A DNA stretch of 64,000 nt from an uncultured Serinicoccus sp. (GTDB lineage: Bacteria; Actinomycetota; Actinomycetes; Actinomycetales; Dermatophilaceae). The DNA lies in contig NZ_CANKYH010000004.1 in assembly GCF_947487915.1 (NCBI RefSeq), forward strand, positions 248,001 to 312,000. Reading direction: 5' to 3'. Below are positions 42,122-50,014 of this stretch, piece after piece (the stretch's first letter is position 1; every line of letters begins with the position of its first letter). The notes under the pieces were generated by a model. That model did not search any database and was not told the origin of the DNA. It worked only from the letters and a program-made list of their open reading frames with translations. A program made the position numbers and the translations under genes.

Positions 42122-42646
42122 ATGGCAAATCTTGATGGAAAGACCGTAGCCTTCCTGCTCACCGACGACTTCGAGGACAGTGAGCTCACCAGCCCCTGGG
42201 ACGCCGTGGTCGAGGCCGGCGGGACGCCCCACCTCATCGCCCCCGAGTCCGGCACCGTCACCGGCAAGAACGGGCACACCCAGGAGGTCGACGTCGTCGT
42301 GGCCGACGCCGACCCCGCCTCCTACGACGCGCTCGTCCTCCCCGGCGGCGTCGGCAACGCCGACAACCTGCGCCTGGACCAGGGCGCCGTGGCCTTCGCC
42401 CGGCACTTCGGGGAGCAGGCCAAGCCGGTGTCGGTCATCTGCCACGGTGCGTGGATCCTCACCGACGCGGCCGTGCTCGACGGGCGCACCATGACCTCCT
42501 TCCCCTCGCTGCAGACGGACCTGCGCAACGCGGGTGTCACCTGGGTCGACCAGGAGGTCGTCGTGGACGACTGGCTGGTCTCCAGCCGCACCCCGGCGGA
42601 CCTCTCCGCCTTCAACCGCGAGCTGGTGCGCTCCGTCGGCGGCTGA
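42122..42646 (+). CDS. DJ-1/PfpI-family protein
   Basis: 174 residues. The nucleophile elbow is VSVICHGAWIL (Cys about 104), with the preceding ALVLPGGVGNAD and final EVVVDDWLVSSRTPADLSAFN. This is the PfpI/YhbO subgroup (general stress, deglycase or protease activity debated). It is monocistronic in appearance. Its TGA is followed without any gap by the complement of the next gene's stop (TGATCA). Confidence 0.92.
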   Translation: MANLDGKTVAFLLTDDFEDSELTSPWDAVVEAGGTPHLIAPESGTVTGKNGHTQEVDVVVADADPASYDALVLPGGVGNADNLRLDQGAVAFARHFGEQAKPVSVICHGAWILTDAAVLDGRTMTSFPSLQTDLRNAGVTWVDQEVVVDDWLVSSRTPADLSAFNRELVRSVGG

Positions 42647-43525
42647 TCACCGCTCCACCGGGCGGTCGGGGTCGCTGACCCAGTCGCTCCACGACCCGGC
42701 GTAGACCGCCGGGCGCGGGCCCACCCCGCGCGCCTCCAGGGCGAGCGCGAGGTGGGCCGCCTGCACCCCGGACCCGCAGTAGACCGCGGTCGGGAGGTCC
42801 GTGCGTCCGCCTGCGTCGGTGAGCGCCTGCACGACGTGCTCGGCGTCGACGAAGCGGCCCTCTGGGCCCAGCAGCGTCAGCGCGGGCAGGCTCACGGCTC
42901 CCGGGACGTGTCCCGCCACCGGGTCGATGGTCTCGTTCTCGCCCCGGTAGCGGTCGGCAGGCCGGGCGTCGAGCACCTGGCCCCCCGCGGTCTGGTGGGC
43001 GACCAGCCCGTCGGCGTCGAGCAGCTCGCGACCTGGCGCGTTCCCCGGCAGGCGGATGTCGCCGTCCGGGATGTCGACCGGTCCGGTGGCGGTGGGCAAC
43101 CCGGCTGCACGCCAGGCGGCCAGCCCCCCGTCGAGCACGGAGCCCTCGAGGCCGTGGTGGGCGGCGACCCACCATGCGCGGGCCGCGCCCAGACCGGGAC
43201 CGGCGTCGTAGAAGACCACCGGGCGCCCCGCCCGCACCCCCGCGGCCCGCAGCCCCCGCTCGACGGCCTCGCGCGGCGGCATCGGGTGTCGCCCGCCGCT
43301 GCCGTCGGGGGCGGGCGGAGCGGACAGGGCCGACTCCAGGTCGAGGAAGGCCGCACCGGGGAGGTGCTGCTCGAGGTAGGCCGCGTGGTTGGCCTCCCGT
43401 CCTGCGCCCAGCGACCAGCGGACGTCCACGAGGACGGGCCGTGAGCCGGGTGGGCCGACGAGTGCGGTCTGCAGCTCGTCGACGGTGACCAGCGGACCGG
43501 CGAGGGGGGTGCTCAGGGTGCCCAT
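42647..43525 (-). CDS. Sulfurtransferase (tandem rhodanese domains)
   Basis: 292 residues from ATG 43525. Two rhodanese domains lie at about 5-130 and 155-285. The active site is in the second, AVYCGSGVQAAHLALAL (Cys about 245). The CRKGVT of mercaptopyruvate enzymes is replaced by CGSGVQ, as in SseA/thiosulfate sulfurtransferases such as actinobacterial CysA-type proteins. It converges on the PfpI gene with zero bases between stops. Confidence 0.9.
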   Translation of the reverse strand: MGTLSTPLAGPLVTVDELQTALVGPPGSRPVLVDVRWSLGAGREANHAAYLEQHLPGAAFLDLESALSAPPAPDGSGGRHPMPPREAVERGLRAAGVRAGRPVVFYDAGPGLGAARAWWVAAHHGLEGSVLDGGLAAWRAAGLPTATGPVDIPDGDIRLPGNAPGRELLDADGLVAHQTAGGQVLDARPADRYRGENETIDPVAGHVPGAVSLPALTLLGPEGRFVDAEHVVQALTDAGGRTDLPTAVYCGSGVQAAHLALALEARGVGPRPAVYAGSWSDWVSDPDRPVER

Positions 43526-43585
43526 GCCGCGCACCCTAGCGCCGATGCCGGACAGGTCCGACCCCGACGTGGCACAGTGAGGGCC

Positions 43586-43858
43586 ATGTGCCGCAACATC
43601 CGCCCGCTCCACAACTTCGAGCCCCCGGCCACCCGCTCGGAGGTCCAGGCCGCCGCGCTGCAGTACGTCCGCAAGGTGGGCGGCGCCAGCAAGCCGTCCC
43701 GGGCCAACGAGCAGGCCTATGCCACGGCGGTCGCCGAGATCACCCGGGTGACCGAGGAGCTGCTGGAGTCGTTGGTGACCAGCGCCCCGCCCAAGGACCG
43801 GGAGACCGAGGCTGCCAAGGCCCGCGCGCGCGCCGCCCAGCGCTACGCTACGACCTGA
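43586..43858 (+). CDS. DUF2277-family protein
   Basis: 90 residues. The opening MCRNIRPLHNFEPPATRSEV and the QYVRKVGGASKPSRANEQAY core are the DUF2277 signature. The conserved early Cys-Arg-Asn may bind a ligand or metal. The function is unknown. First gene of a five-gene run in which each start overlaps the previous stop (TGATG here). Confidence 0.9.
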   Translation: MCRNIRPLHNFEPPATRSEVQAAALQYVRKVGGASKPSRANEQAYATAVAEITRVTEELLESLVTSAPPKDRETEAAKARARAAQRYATT

Positions 43859-44355
43859 TGGCCACCCGGGCCGACCTCGGGCGCCACCTGCTCAACTGGG
43901 TCAACCTGTCGACGCCCCTGGGCCTGGCCGTGGCCGCCCTCGGCGGGGCCAGGGTCCGCCGAGGTCCGTCCCGGTGCTACCTCGCCGACCACTACCGCTG
44001 GTCCTTCCCGGCCGCCGGCGCCTTCACCATCGGCGACGTGGTCATCTCCCGCCACGACCTGGACCGGCTGGCGGCGTACCGTCCCGGGCTGCTGGACCAC
44101 GAGCTCACCCACTCCCGGCAGTGGGCGGCCTGTCTCGGGCTGCCCTTCCTCCCGCTCTACGTCGCGTCGATGGGATGGTCGTGGCTGCGGACCGGGGACC
44201 GTGCGGCCCGCAGCGTGTTCGAGCGGCACGCCGGACTGGAGCGCGGCGGCTACGTCGACGTCCCGGCCCGTCCGCTCGGCCCGGTGCTGGCCCAGGGTGC
44301 GCGGCGGGTGCGCGACCGCGCCCGCGGGCGCGACCGCATACCCTCGGCGGTGTGA
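43858..44355 (+). CDS. Hypothetical protein with HExxH motif
   Basis: 165 residues. A hydrophobic segment near 15-30 precedes LLDHELTHSRQWAACLGLPFLPLYVASM (about 79-106). HELTH fits the zinc-peptidase HExxH pattern and is followed by a membrane-like stretch. I do not know a characterised relative. It overlaps DUF2277 (TGATG) and dgt (GTGA). A peptidase role is inference only. Confidence 0.7.
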   Translation: MATRADLGRHLLNWVNLSTPLGLAVAALGGARVRRGPSRCYLADHYRWSFPAAGAFTIGDVVISRHDLDRLAAYRPGLLDHELTHSRQWAACLGLPFLPLYVASMGWSWLRTGDRAARSVFERHAGLERGGYVDVPARPLGPVLAQGARRVRDRARGRDRIPSAV

Positions 44356-45626
44356 GCGTCCAGCCGACCGGTGCGTATGCCGTCTCCGCGCGCGAACGGT
44401 GGGTGGCCGAGGACCCGGCGCAGAAGCGCTCGGACCGCCAGGACTTCGCCCGCGACCGGGCCCGGGTCGTGCACTCCGCGGCCCTGCGGCGGCTGGCGGC
44501 CACCACCCAGGTGCTGGCGCCGACGACCGACGACTTCGTCCGCAACCGGCTGACCCACTCCCTGGAGGTCGCGCAGATCGGCCGGGAGTTCGGCGCCGCC
44601 CTGGGGTGCGACGCGGACGTCGTCGACACCGCCTGTCTCGCCCACGACATCGGGCACCCACCCTTCGGGCACAACGGGGAGGCCGTGCTGGACGCCCTGG
44701 CCGGGCCCGCGGGCGGCTTCGAGGGCAACGCCCAGACCCTGCGCGTGCTCACCCGGCTGGAGGCCAAGCGCAGCCACGAGGACGGCCGCCCGGCGGGGCT
44801 GAACCTCACCCGGGCCAGCCTGGACGCCGCGACGAAGTACCCGTGGCCGCGCGGCGGGGGGCCTTCCGGGGTGGGAGCGGCCAAGTTCGGGGTCTACGAC
44901 GACGACAGGGACGTCTTCGCCTGGGTACGGGACGGCGCCCCGCTCGACGAGCCACGGCGGCGCTGCCTGGAGGCGCAGGTCATGGACTGGTCGGACGATG
45001 TCGCCTACTGCGTCCATGACGTCGAGGACGCGATCGCCTCGGGACGGGTGGACCCGCGCGCCCTGCGGGACGAGGACGTGCAGGCCACCGTGGCCGCGCT
45101 GGCGCGGGACTGGTATGCCGCGGACCTCGCCGTCGAGGACCTGCGGGCCGCGCTGGGCGACATCCTCGCCACCGGATGGGTGCCGACCGTCCACACCGGC
45201 ACCCGCGCCGACCTCGCCGCCCTCAAGGACATGACCTCCCGGCTCATCGGGCACTTCGTCCACACCGTCGAGCTCGCCACCCGGGAGCGGCACGGGCCGG
45301 GGCCGCTGACGCGCTACGCGGCGGACCTCGTGGTGCCGGACCGGGTGCGGGCTCAGGCCGCCGTGCTCAAGGCGGTCGCCGCGCACTTCGTCATGCTCAG
45401 CGAGGAGCGCCGCTCGACGATGGAGCGCGAGCAGCGCATCCTCACCCGGTTGGTGGAGCACTACTCCGGCGACGCGCGCCGGCTGGACCCGCTGCACGCG
45501 GAGGCCGCGCGCGCGGCCGAGCGGGCCGGGGACGACGTGGCGCGGCTGCGGGCGGTGGTCGACCAGGTGGCGAGCCTCTCGGACGCCCGGGCCCTCGCCG
45601 TCCACGCCCGGCTGGGGTCCCGGTGA
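44352..45626 (+). CDS. dgt: Deoxyguanosinetriphosphate triphosphohydrolase-like protein
   Basis: 424 residues. The HD site has NRLTHSLEVAQIGREFG (about 57-73), ACLAHDIGHPPFGHNGE (about 95-111) and MDWSDDVAYCVHDVEDA (about 212-228), supplying the metal ligands H, HD and D. It hydrolyses dNTPs to nucleoside and triphosphate. In actinobacteria dgt often precedes dnaG; here five genes lie between. GTG start overlaps the previous gene. Confidence 0.93.
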   Translation: MSVQPTGAYAVSARERWVAEDPAQKRSDRQDFARDRARVVHSAALRRLAATTQVLAPTTDDFVRNRLTHSLEVAQIGREFGAALGCDADVVDTACLAHDIGHPPFGHNGEAVLDALAGPAGGFEGNAQTLRVLTRLEAKRSHEDGRPAGLNLTRASLDAATKYPWPRGGGPSGVGAAKFGVYDDDRDVFAWVRDGAPLDEPRRRCLEAQVMDWSDDVAYCVHDVEDAIASGRVDPRALRDEDVQATVAALARDWYAADLAVEDLRAALGDILATGWVPTVHTGTRADLAALKDMTSRLIGHFVHTVELATRERHGPGPLTRYAADLVVPDRVRAQAAVLKAVAAHFVMLSEERRSTMEREQRILTRLVEHYSGDARRLDPLHAEAARAAERAGDDVARLRAVVDQVASLSDARALAVHARLGSR

Positions 45627-46642
45627 GCGTGCTGGCTTCGACGGACCGGCCGGTGGTCGGCGCGCCCATGGCGGGCGGCGTGACGACCCCGCTGCTCGTC
45701 GCGGCCGTGAGCGACGCCGGGGGCCTGGGCATGCTCGCGGCCGGCTACCAGACGCCGGAGCGGCTCGCCGCCGACCTCGTCCACGTGCGCGACCTGACCA
45801 CGAGGCCGTTCGGCGTCAACCTCTTCGTGCCGCAGCGCCTGGACCGGGAGGCCCTCGGGGCCGAGGTGGAGGCGTTCGCCCGGCGCATCGCACCCGAGGC
45901 GGCCGACCTCGGGGTCCGGCCCGGCACGGTGAGCTGGCACGACACGGACCACTGGGCGGACAAGGTGCAGCTCGTGGAGACCCTGGCGCCGCCGGTCGTC
46001 TCGTGCACCTTCGGGGTCCCGGACGCCGAGGTGGTCGAGCGCTGGCGGCGCGCCGGGTGCGAGGTCCAGGTCACCGTCACCTCGGCGGCGGAGGCCCGGG
46101 CGGCGGCAGCAGGCGGAGCGGACGTGCTCGTGCTCCAGGGGCAGGAGGCCGGGGGTCACCGGGGCACGCACGACCCGGCGGCCGATCCCGAGCCGGTGGA
46201 CCACGTCGGGCTGCTGGAGCTGGTCCGCCCGGAGACCGACCTGCCGTTGGTGGTCGCCGGGGGCGTCACCACGGCCGGCGACGTGCGGAGGGCACGGTCC
46301 GGGGGCGCGGCGGCGGTGCAGGTCGGGACCGCTCTGCTCCTGGCCCCCGAGTCCGGCGCCGGCCGCAGCTACCGCGAGGCGCTGCGCGACCCGCGGCGGG
46401 GCGAGCGGGTGCTGACCCGGGCCTACTCGGGCCGGGTGGCCGGTGCCCTGGCCACCGGGTGGACGCGTCGGTATGCCGACGCGCCCCGGGCCTTCCCCGT
46501 CGTCGACCAGCTCACCCGGCCGCTGCGGCGGGCCGCCGCGGAGCGCGGTGACGTCGAGCGGCTCCACCTCTGGGCGGGGAGCGGGTGGCGCGCGGCGCAG
46601 GAGCGTCCGGCGGGGGAGATCGTGCGCGAGCTCGCCGGGTGA
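45623..46642 (+). CDS. Nitronate monooxygenase-family FMN enzyme
   Basis: 339 residues. The TIM barrel has PVVGAPMAGGVTTPLLVAAVSDAGGLGMLAAGYQTPE at the start and LVLQGQEAGGHRG (about 168-180, catalytic-type His). LVVAGGVTTAGDVRRA and AVQVGTALLLAPES (FMN phosphate site) follow. It resembles 2-nitropropane dioxygenase/NMO class enzymes that detoxify nitronates. GTGA overlap with dgt. Confidence 0.9.
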   Translation: MSVLASTDRPVVGAPMAGGVTTPLLVAAVSDAGGLGMLAAGYQTPERLAADLVHVRDLTTRPFGVNLFVPQRLDREALGAEVEAFARRIAPEAADLGVRPGTVSWHDTDHWADKVQLVETLAPPVVSCTFGVPDAEVVERWRRAGCEVQVTVTSAAEARAAAAGGADVLVLQGQEAGGHRGTHDPAADPEPVDHVGLLELVRPETDLPLVVAGGVTTAGDVRRARSGGAAAVQVGTALLLAPESGAGRSYREALRDPRRGERVLTRAYSGRVAGALATGWTRRYADAPRAFPVVDQLTRPLRRAAAERGDVERLHLWAGSGWRAAQERPAGEIVRELAG

Positions 46643-47736
46643 GCCTCGGTCGGGCGGTGCTACCCGCCGGGGTGCAGCTCGGGCGGGTGGACCCGCTGGG
46701 CGGGTCGGCGCGCTCGCAGGTGCACCGCTGCCAGGTGCTCGTCGCGCCGGACGGGTGGGGGGCCTCGGTGGTGGTCAATCGGTTCCTGCCGCAGCCCGAG
46801 GGGCGCGGCGCGGCCCTGGGGTGGCGCCGTGAGGCCGCCGGGCTGCGGCACCTGCGTGGCTCGCCCCGTCTCCTCGCCCTGGACGAGGGCACGCAGACCG
46901 TCGTCATGGAGGACCTCGGCCGCCACCCGACCCTCGCCGACGCCCTGCTCGGGGCGGACGCGGACGGTGCGTGGCGGCATACCGTGGCGTGGGCGGGGGC
47001 TCTCGGCGCAGCGGTCGCGGGTGGGGTGACCCTGGAGGCGGCCCGCCGCGACCTCGGCGGCGCGCTGGCCGCCGAGGACCGGCGCTGGCAGGTGGACTAC
47101 CCACGGCGCGGGCTGGGACACCTCGCCGAGGTGGCCGGGATCCGCGCCGGGCGGGCTGCCGCGGCGCAGGCCCGAGACCTGGTCGACGAGCTGCAGCACG
47201 ACACGGCCAGGCACGTCCTCGGGCCCGGCGACGCGTGCCCGGACAACGCCCTGCTCACCCCGGCCGGCGTCCGGCTGCTCGACCTCGAGGGGACCGGGGT
47301 GCGCCACGTGGCCTACGAGGCCGCCTACGCCGCCGAGCCGTTCAGCACCTGCTGGTGCGTCTTCACCCCGCCCACCGGCCTGACCGGGGCGACGCTGGTC
47401 GCCTTCACCGCAGCGGCGTCCGGGGCCGTCCCGGGCCTGGCGGAGGACGCGGACTGGCCCCGACAGGTGCGCGGCGCGGTCGCGCTCTGGGTGCTCGCCG
47501 GCACCTTGTGGCTCCTCGACGGTGCGATGGCGGACCGGACGATGGCCCCGGAGGGTCGCACCGGACCGGCGTTCCGGGCGCTGCTCGTCTCGCGCTGGGG
47601 CTGGGTCGTCCGCGAGTGCGCCGACGAGCTGCCCGACGTCGCGGCGGCCTGCGAGGAGGCGCTCGCCTGGGCGCGGCGGACCTGGCGGCGCAGCGACCTG
47701 GTGCTGCCGCCCTACCCGGCCTTCGGGGGAGGCTGA
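46639..47736 (+). CDS. Aminoglycoside-phosphotransferase-like (kinase-fold) protein
   Basis: 365 residues. The kinase-like lobe has VVNRFLPQPEGRG (near the position of the ATP-site strand) and the catalytic-loop equivalent HVLGPGDACPDNALLTPAGVRLLDLEGTG (about 192-220). The usual HGD of the APH family reads PGD; the Asp, the following Asn (D-x4-N) and the metal-binding Asp of LLDLEG are kept. It is the last of the overlapping dgt operon. Substrate unknown; antibiotic resistance should not be assumed. Confidence 0.7.
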   Translation: MSLGRAVLPAGVQLGRVDPLGGSARSQVHRCQVLVAPDGWGASVVVNRFLPQPEGRGAALGWRREAAGLRHLRGSPRLLALDEGTQTVVMEDLGRHPTLADALLGADADGAWRHTVAWAGALGAAVAGGVTLEAARRDLGGALAAEDRRWQVDYPRRGLGHLAEVAGIRAGRAAAAQARDLVDELQHDTARHVLGPGDACPDNALLTPAGVRLLDLEGTGVRHVAYEAAYAAEPFSTCWCVFTPPTGLTGATLVAFTAAASGAVPGLAEDADWPRQVRGAVALWVLAGTLWLLDGAMADRTMAPEGRTGPAFRALLVSRWGWVVRECADELPDVAAACEEALAWARRTWRRSDLVLPPYPAFGGG

Positions 47737-47756
47737 GCCCTGGTGCGGCTCAGGTC

Positions 47757-48998
47757 TCAGGTCGTGCTGCCGGGCTCCAGCCGGGCGCCCGGCTCCACCG
47801 TGGTGCCGCCCCGCACCCGGCAGTCCTGCCCCACCAGGGTGACGGTCTCGTCGCGCAGCCGCGTGCCCGGCGGGCAGGCGCCGACGGTGGCGTGGCGGCC
47901 GACCCGCGTCCCCCGGTCGAGGACGCTCGTGCGCACGCGCGCCCCGGCCTCGACGAGCACGTCGTCGAGCAGCACGCTGTCCTCCACCACGGCGCCGGCC
48001 TGGACCTGGACCCCGCGACCCAGCACCGAGCGGACGACCCGGCCGCGGACGCGGGAGCCGGGGCCGACCATGGCGTCCACGAGCTCGCCCTCCTCACCCA
48101 CCCAGCCCGGGGGTCCGGGAACGGTCTGGCCGAGGACCGGGCGGTCCGGGTGCCCGAAGACGTCGACCGTGCCGGTGAGCAGGTCGCGGTGCGCCTGCAG
48201 GTAGGTCTGCGGCCGGCCCACGTCCTTCCAGTAGCCGGTCATCGGCGTGGCGTGGACGTGGCCGCGCCGCACCAGGGCGGGCAGCAGGTGGTCGCCGAAG
48301 TCGCCGAGCCCGGTGTCCTCGCCGTCGGCGGCGGCCTGCAGCTCGGCGTGCAGCCGCTCGAGCTCGGCCAGCAGGGTCGGCGGGTGGTAGAGGAAGATCT
48401 CGGTGGCGACGGTGCCCGAGTCGGTCGACGGCGGCTTGGCGCGGACGCCGGTGACCCGGCCGTCGGCGTCGTGCTCCACCACGACCTTCTCGGTGGCCTC
48501 CTGCACCCCGATCTCGGCGGTGACGAGGGTGCACTCGGCCTCGCGGGCCAGGTGCTCGGCCACCACCGGACGCAGGTCGAGGTTGAAGACGTGGTCCGCG
48601 GACAGGACGAGGAGCACGTCCGGGTCGGCGACCCGGATGGCCTCGCGCATCCGGAACAGACCGTCGGCGTTGCCGTGGCTGAAGCCCTCCTCGTGCGCCG
48701 GGCCGGTGCCCTCCTCGGGGGTGAGCCGTCGGAAGCCGCCCCGGGTCCGGTCCAGGTCCCACGGTCGCCCGCCGGCGAGGTAGCCGTCGAGGGAGGAGGA
48801 CTGGAACTGGACCGACACCCACACGTCGCTCACCCCGGCGGCCGCCAGCACCGACAGCGGGAAGTCGATGAGCGCGTGGGTGCCGGCGAAGGGGAGGGCG
48901 GGCTTGGCCCGCTCGCGGGTGAGCACGTCCATCCGGCTCCCCTGCCCCCCGGCCTGCACCACGGCGAGGGTCCGCAGGTCGACGGGTATCGAGGTCAC
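47757..48998 (-). CDS. Sugar-phosphate nucleotidyltransferase, GlgC-like
   Basis: 413 residues from the GTG at 48998 (VTSIPVDLRT). The nucleotidyltransferase fold starts AVVQAGGQGSRMDVLTRERAKPALPFAGTHALIDFPLS, clearly related to the GGxGxRL-LTxxRAKPA of ADP-glucose pyrophosphorylase. LVLSADHVFNLD and YWKDVGRPQTYLQAHRDLL follow, then a left-handed beta-helix of hexapeptides (about 300-413). Departures from normal GlgC (QAGG for LAGG, ADHV for GDHI, GNAD for GTAD) suggest a paralogue with another role. Frame extends upstream but overlaps the next gene. Confidence 0.8.
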   Translation of the reverse strand: MTSIPVDLRTLAVVQAGGQGSRMDVLTRERAKPALPFAGTHALIDFPLSVLAAAGVSDVWVSVQFQSSSLDGYLAGGRPWDLDRTRGGFRRLTPEEGTGPAHEEGFSHGNADGLFRMREAIRVADPDVLLVLSADHVFNLDLRPVVAEHLAREAECTLVTAEIGVQEATEKVVVEHDADGRVTGVRAKPPSTDSGTVATEIFLYHPPTLLAELERLHAELQAAADGEDTGLGDFGDHLLPALVRRGHVHATPMTGYWKDVGRPQTYLQAHRDLLTGTVDVFGHPDRPVLGQTVPGPPGWVGEEGELVDAMVGPGSRVRGRVVRSVLGRGVQVQAGAVVEDSVLLDDVLVEAGARVRTSVLDRGTRVGRHATVGACPPGTRLRDETVTLVGQDCRVRGGTTVEPGARLEPGSTT

Positions 48999-49050
48999 GC
49001 TGGCCACGGTAGTGCCGAACCCGACGGCGCGCCGGGCGGACGGGCGGGCC

Positions 49051-50010
49051 TCAATCGGGCTCGTCCGGGGTCGCGGCTCCCTCGGCCTCGTCGCGCGCGG
49101 CCCACTCCAGCAGCGGCGAGAGCTCGAAGACGGCGTCGTCGATGCCGGCGTGCAGGTCGCCGAGCTCGGCATACCGGTGGGGCATCGTGCGCACGGTGAA
49201 GTCGCCCGGCTCGCAGTCGGCGACCTCCTCCCAGCGCAGCGGCGCGGAGACCCTCGCGTCCGGCGTCGCCCGGACGGAGTAGGCCGCGGCGATGGTGTGG
49301 TCACGGGCGTTCTGGTTGAAGTCGACGAAGACCCGGCGCGGGTCGCGGTCCTTGCGCCACCACACCGTCGTCGCCTCCTGGGTCCGCCGCTCCACCTCCC
49401 GGGCGAACGCGAGGGCCGCCCGACGGACGTCGCCGAAGCCGTGCTCGGGCGGGATCCGGACGTAGACGTGGATCCCCTTGGACCCGGTCGTCTTCGGCCA
49501 GCCCACCGCACCCAGCTCGGCCAGGACCTCCTGGACCACCCCGGCGACGCGGCGCACGGTGGCGAAGTCGCACTCGTCACCGGGGTCCAGGTCGATGCGC
49601 CACTCGTCCGGCTGCTCCACATGCCCACGTCGACTGTTCCACGGGTGGAACTCCACGCAGCTCATCTGGACCGACCAGATGACGTGCGCCAGCTCGGTGA
49701 CGCACAGCTCGTCGGCCGTGCGGTTCCACCGCGGGAAGGTGACGTGCACCGTCTCCATCCAGTCCGGGGCGCCGCGGGGCAGCCGCTTCTGGTGCACCCG
49801 CTCGCCCGCGATGCCCTCGGGGAAGCGGTGCATCATGCACGGCCGCTCGCGCAGCGCGGTGACGATCCCCTCGCCGACGGACCGGTAGTAGTGCGCCAGG
49901 TCGAGCTTGGTCAGCCCCAGCTCGGGGAAGTAGACGCGGTCCGGGTGGGAGATACGGACGGTGCGCCCGCCCACCTCGAGCTCGGTGGACGGGCTGCTCG
50001 CCGGGGACAT
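49051..50010 (-). CDS. LigD-type polymerase/primase (stand-alone NHEJ polymerase domain)
   Basis: 319 residues, matching the polymerase domain of LigD alone. The opening is VRISHPDRVYFPELGLTKLDLAHYY. The catalytic DxD is in WRIDLDPGDECDF (about 139-151). TTGSKGIHVYVRI (about 176-188, the conserved Ser/His of AEP primases) and VFVDFNQNARDHTIAAAYSVRA follow. It fills gaps in double-strand-break repair with Ku; no ku or ligase gene is in the window. Five bases from the MFS gene stop upstream, same strand. Confidence 0.93.
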   Translation of the reverse strand: MSPASSPSTELEVGGRTVRISHPDRVYFPELGLTKLDLAHYYRSVGEGIVTALRERPCMMHRFPEGIAGERVHQKRLPRGAPDWMETVHVTFPRWNRTADELCVTELAHVIWSVQMSCVEFHPWNSRRGHVEQPDEWRIDLDPGDECDFATVRRVAGVVQEVLAELGAVGWPKTTGSKGIHVYVRIPPEHGFGDVRRAALAFAREVERRTQEATTVWWRKDRDPRRVFVDFNQNARDHTIAAAYSVRATPDARVSAPLRWEEVADCEPGDFTVRTMPHRYAELGDLHAGIDDAVFELSPLLEWAARDEAEGAATPDEPD

Positions 50011-50014
50011 GGGC

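Noticed and set aside
46639..47736. Aminoglycoside resistance gene
   Set aside because: The fold is shared by many kinases, the catalytic HGD is altered, and the gene is locked in a housekeeping operon.
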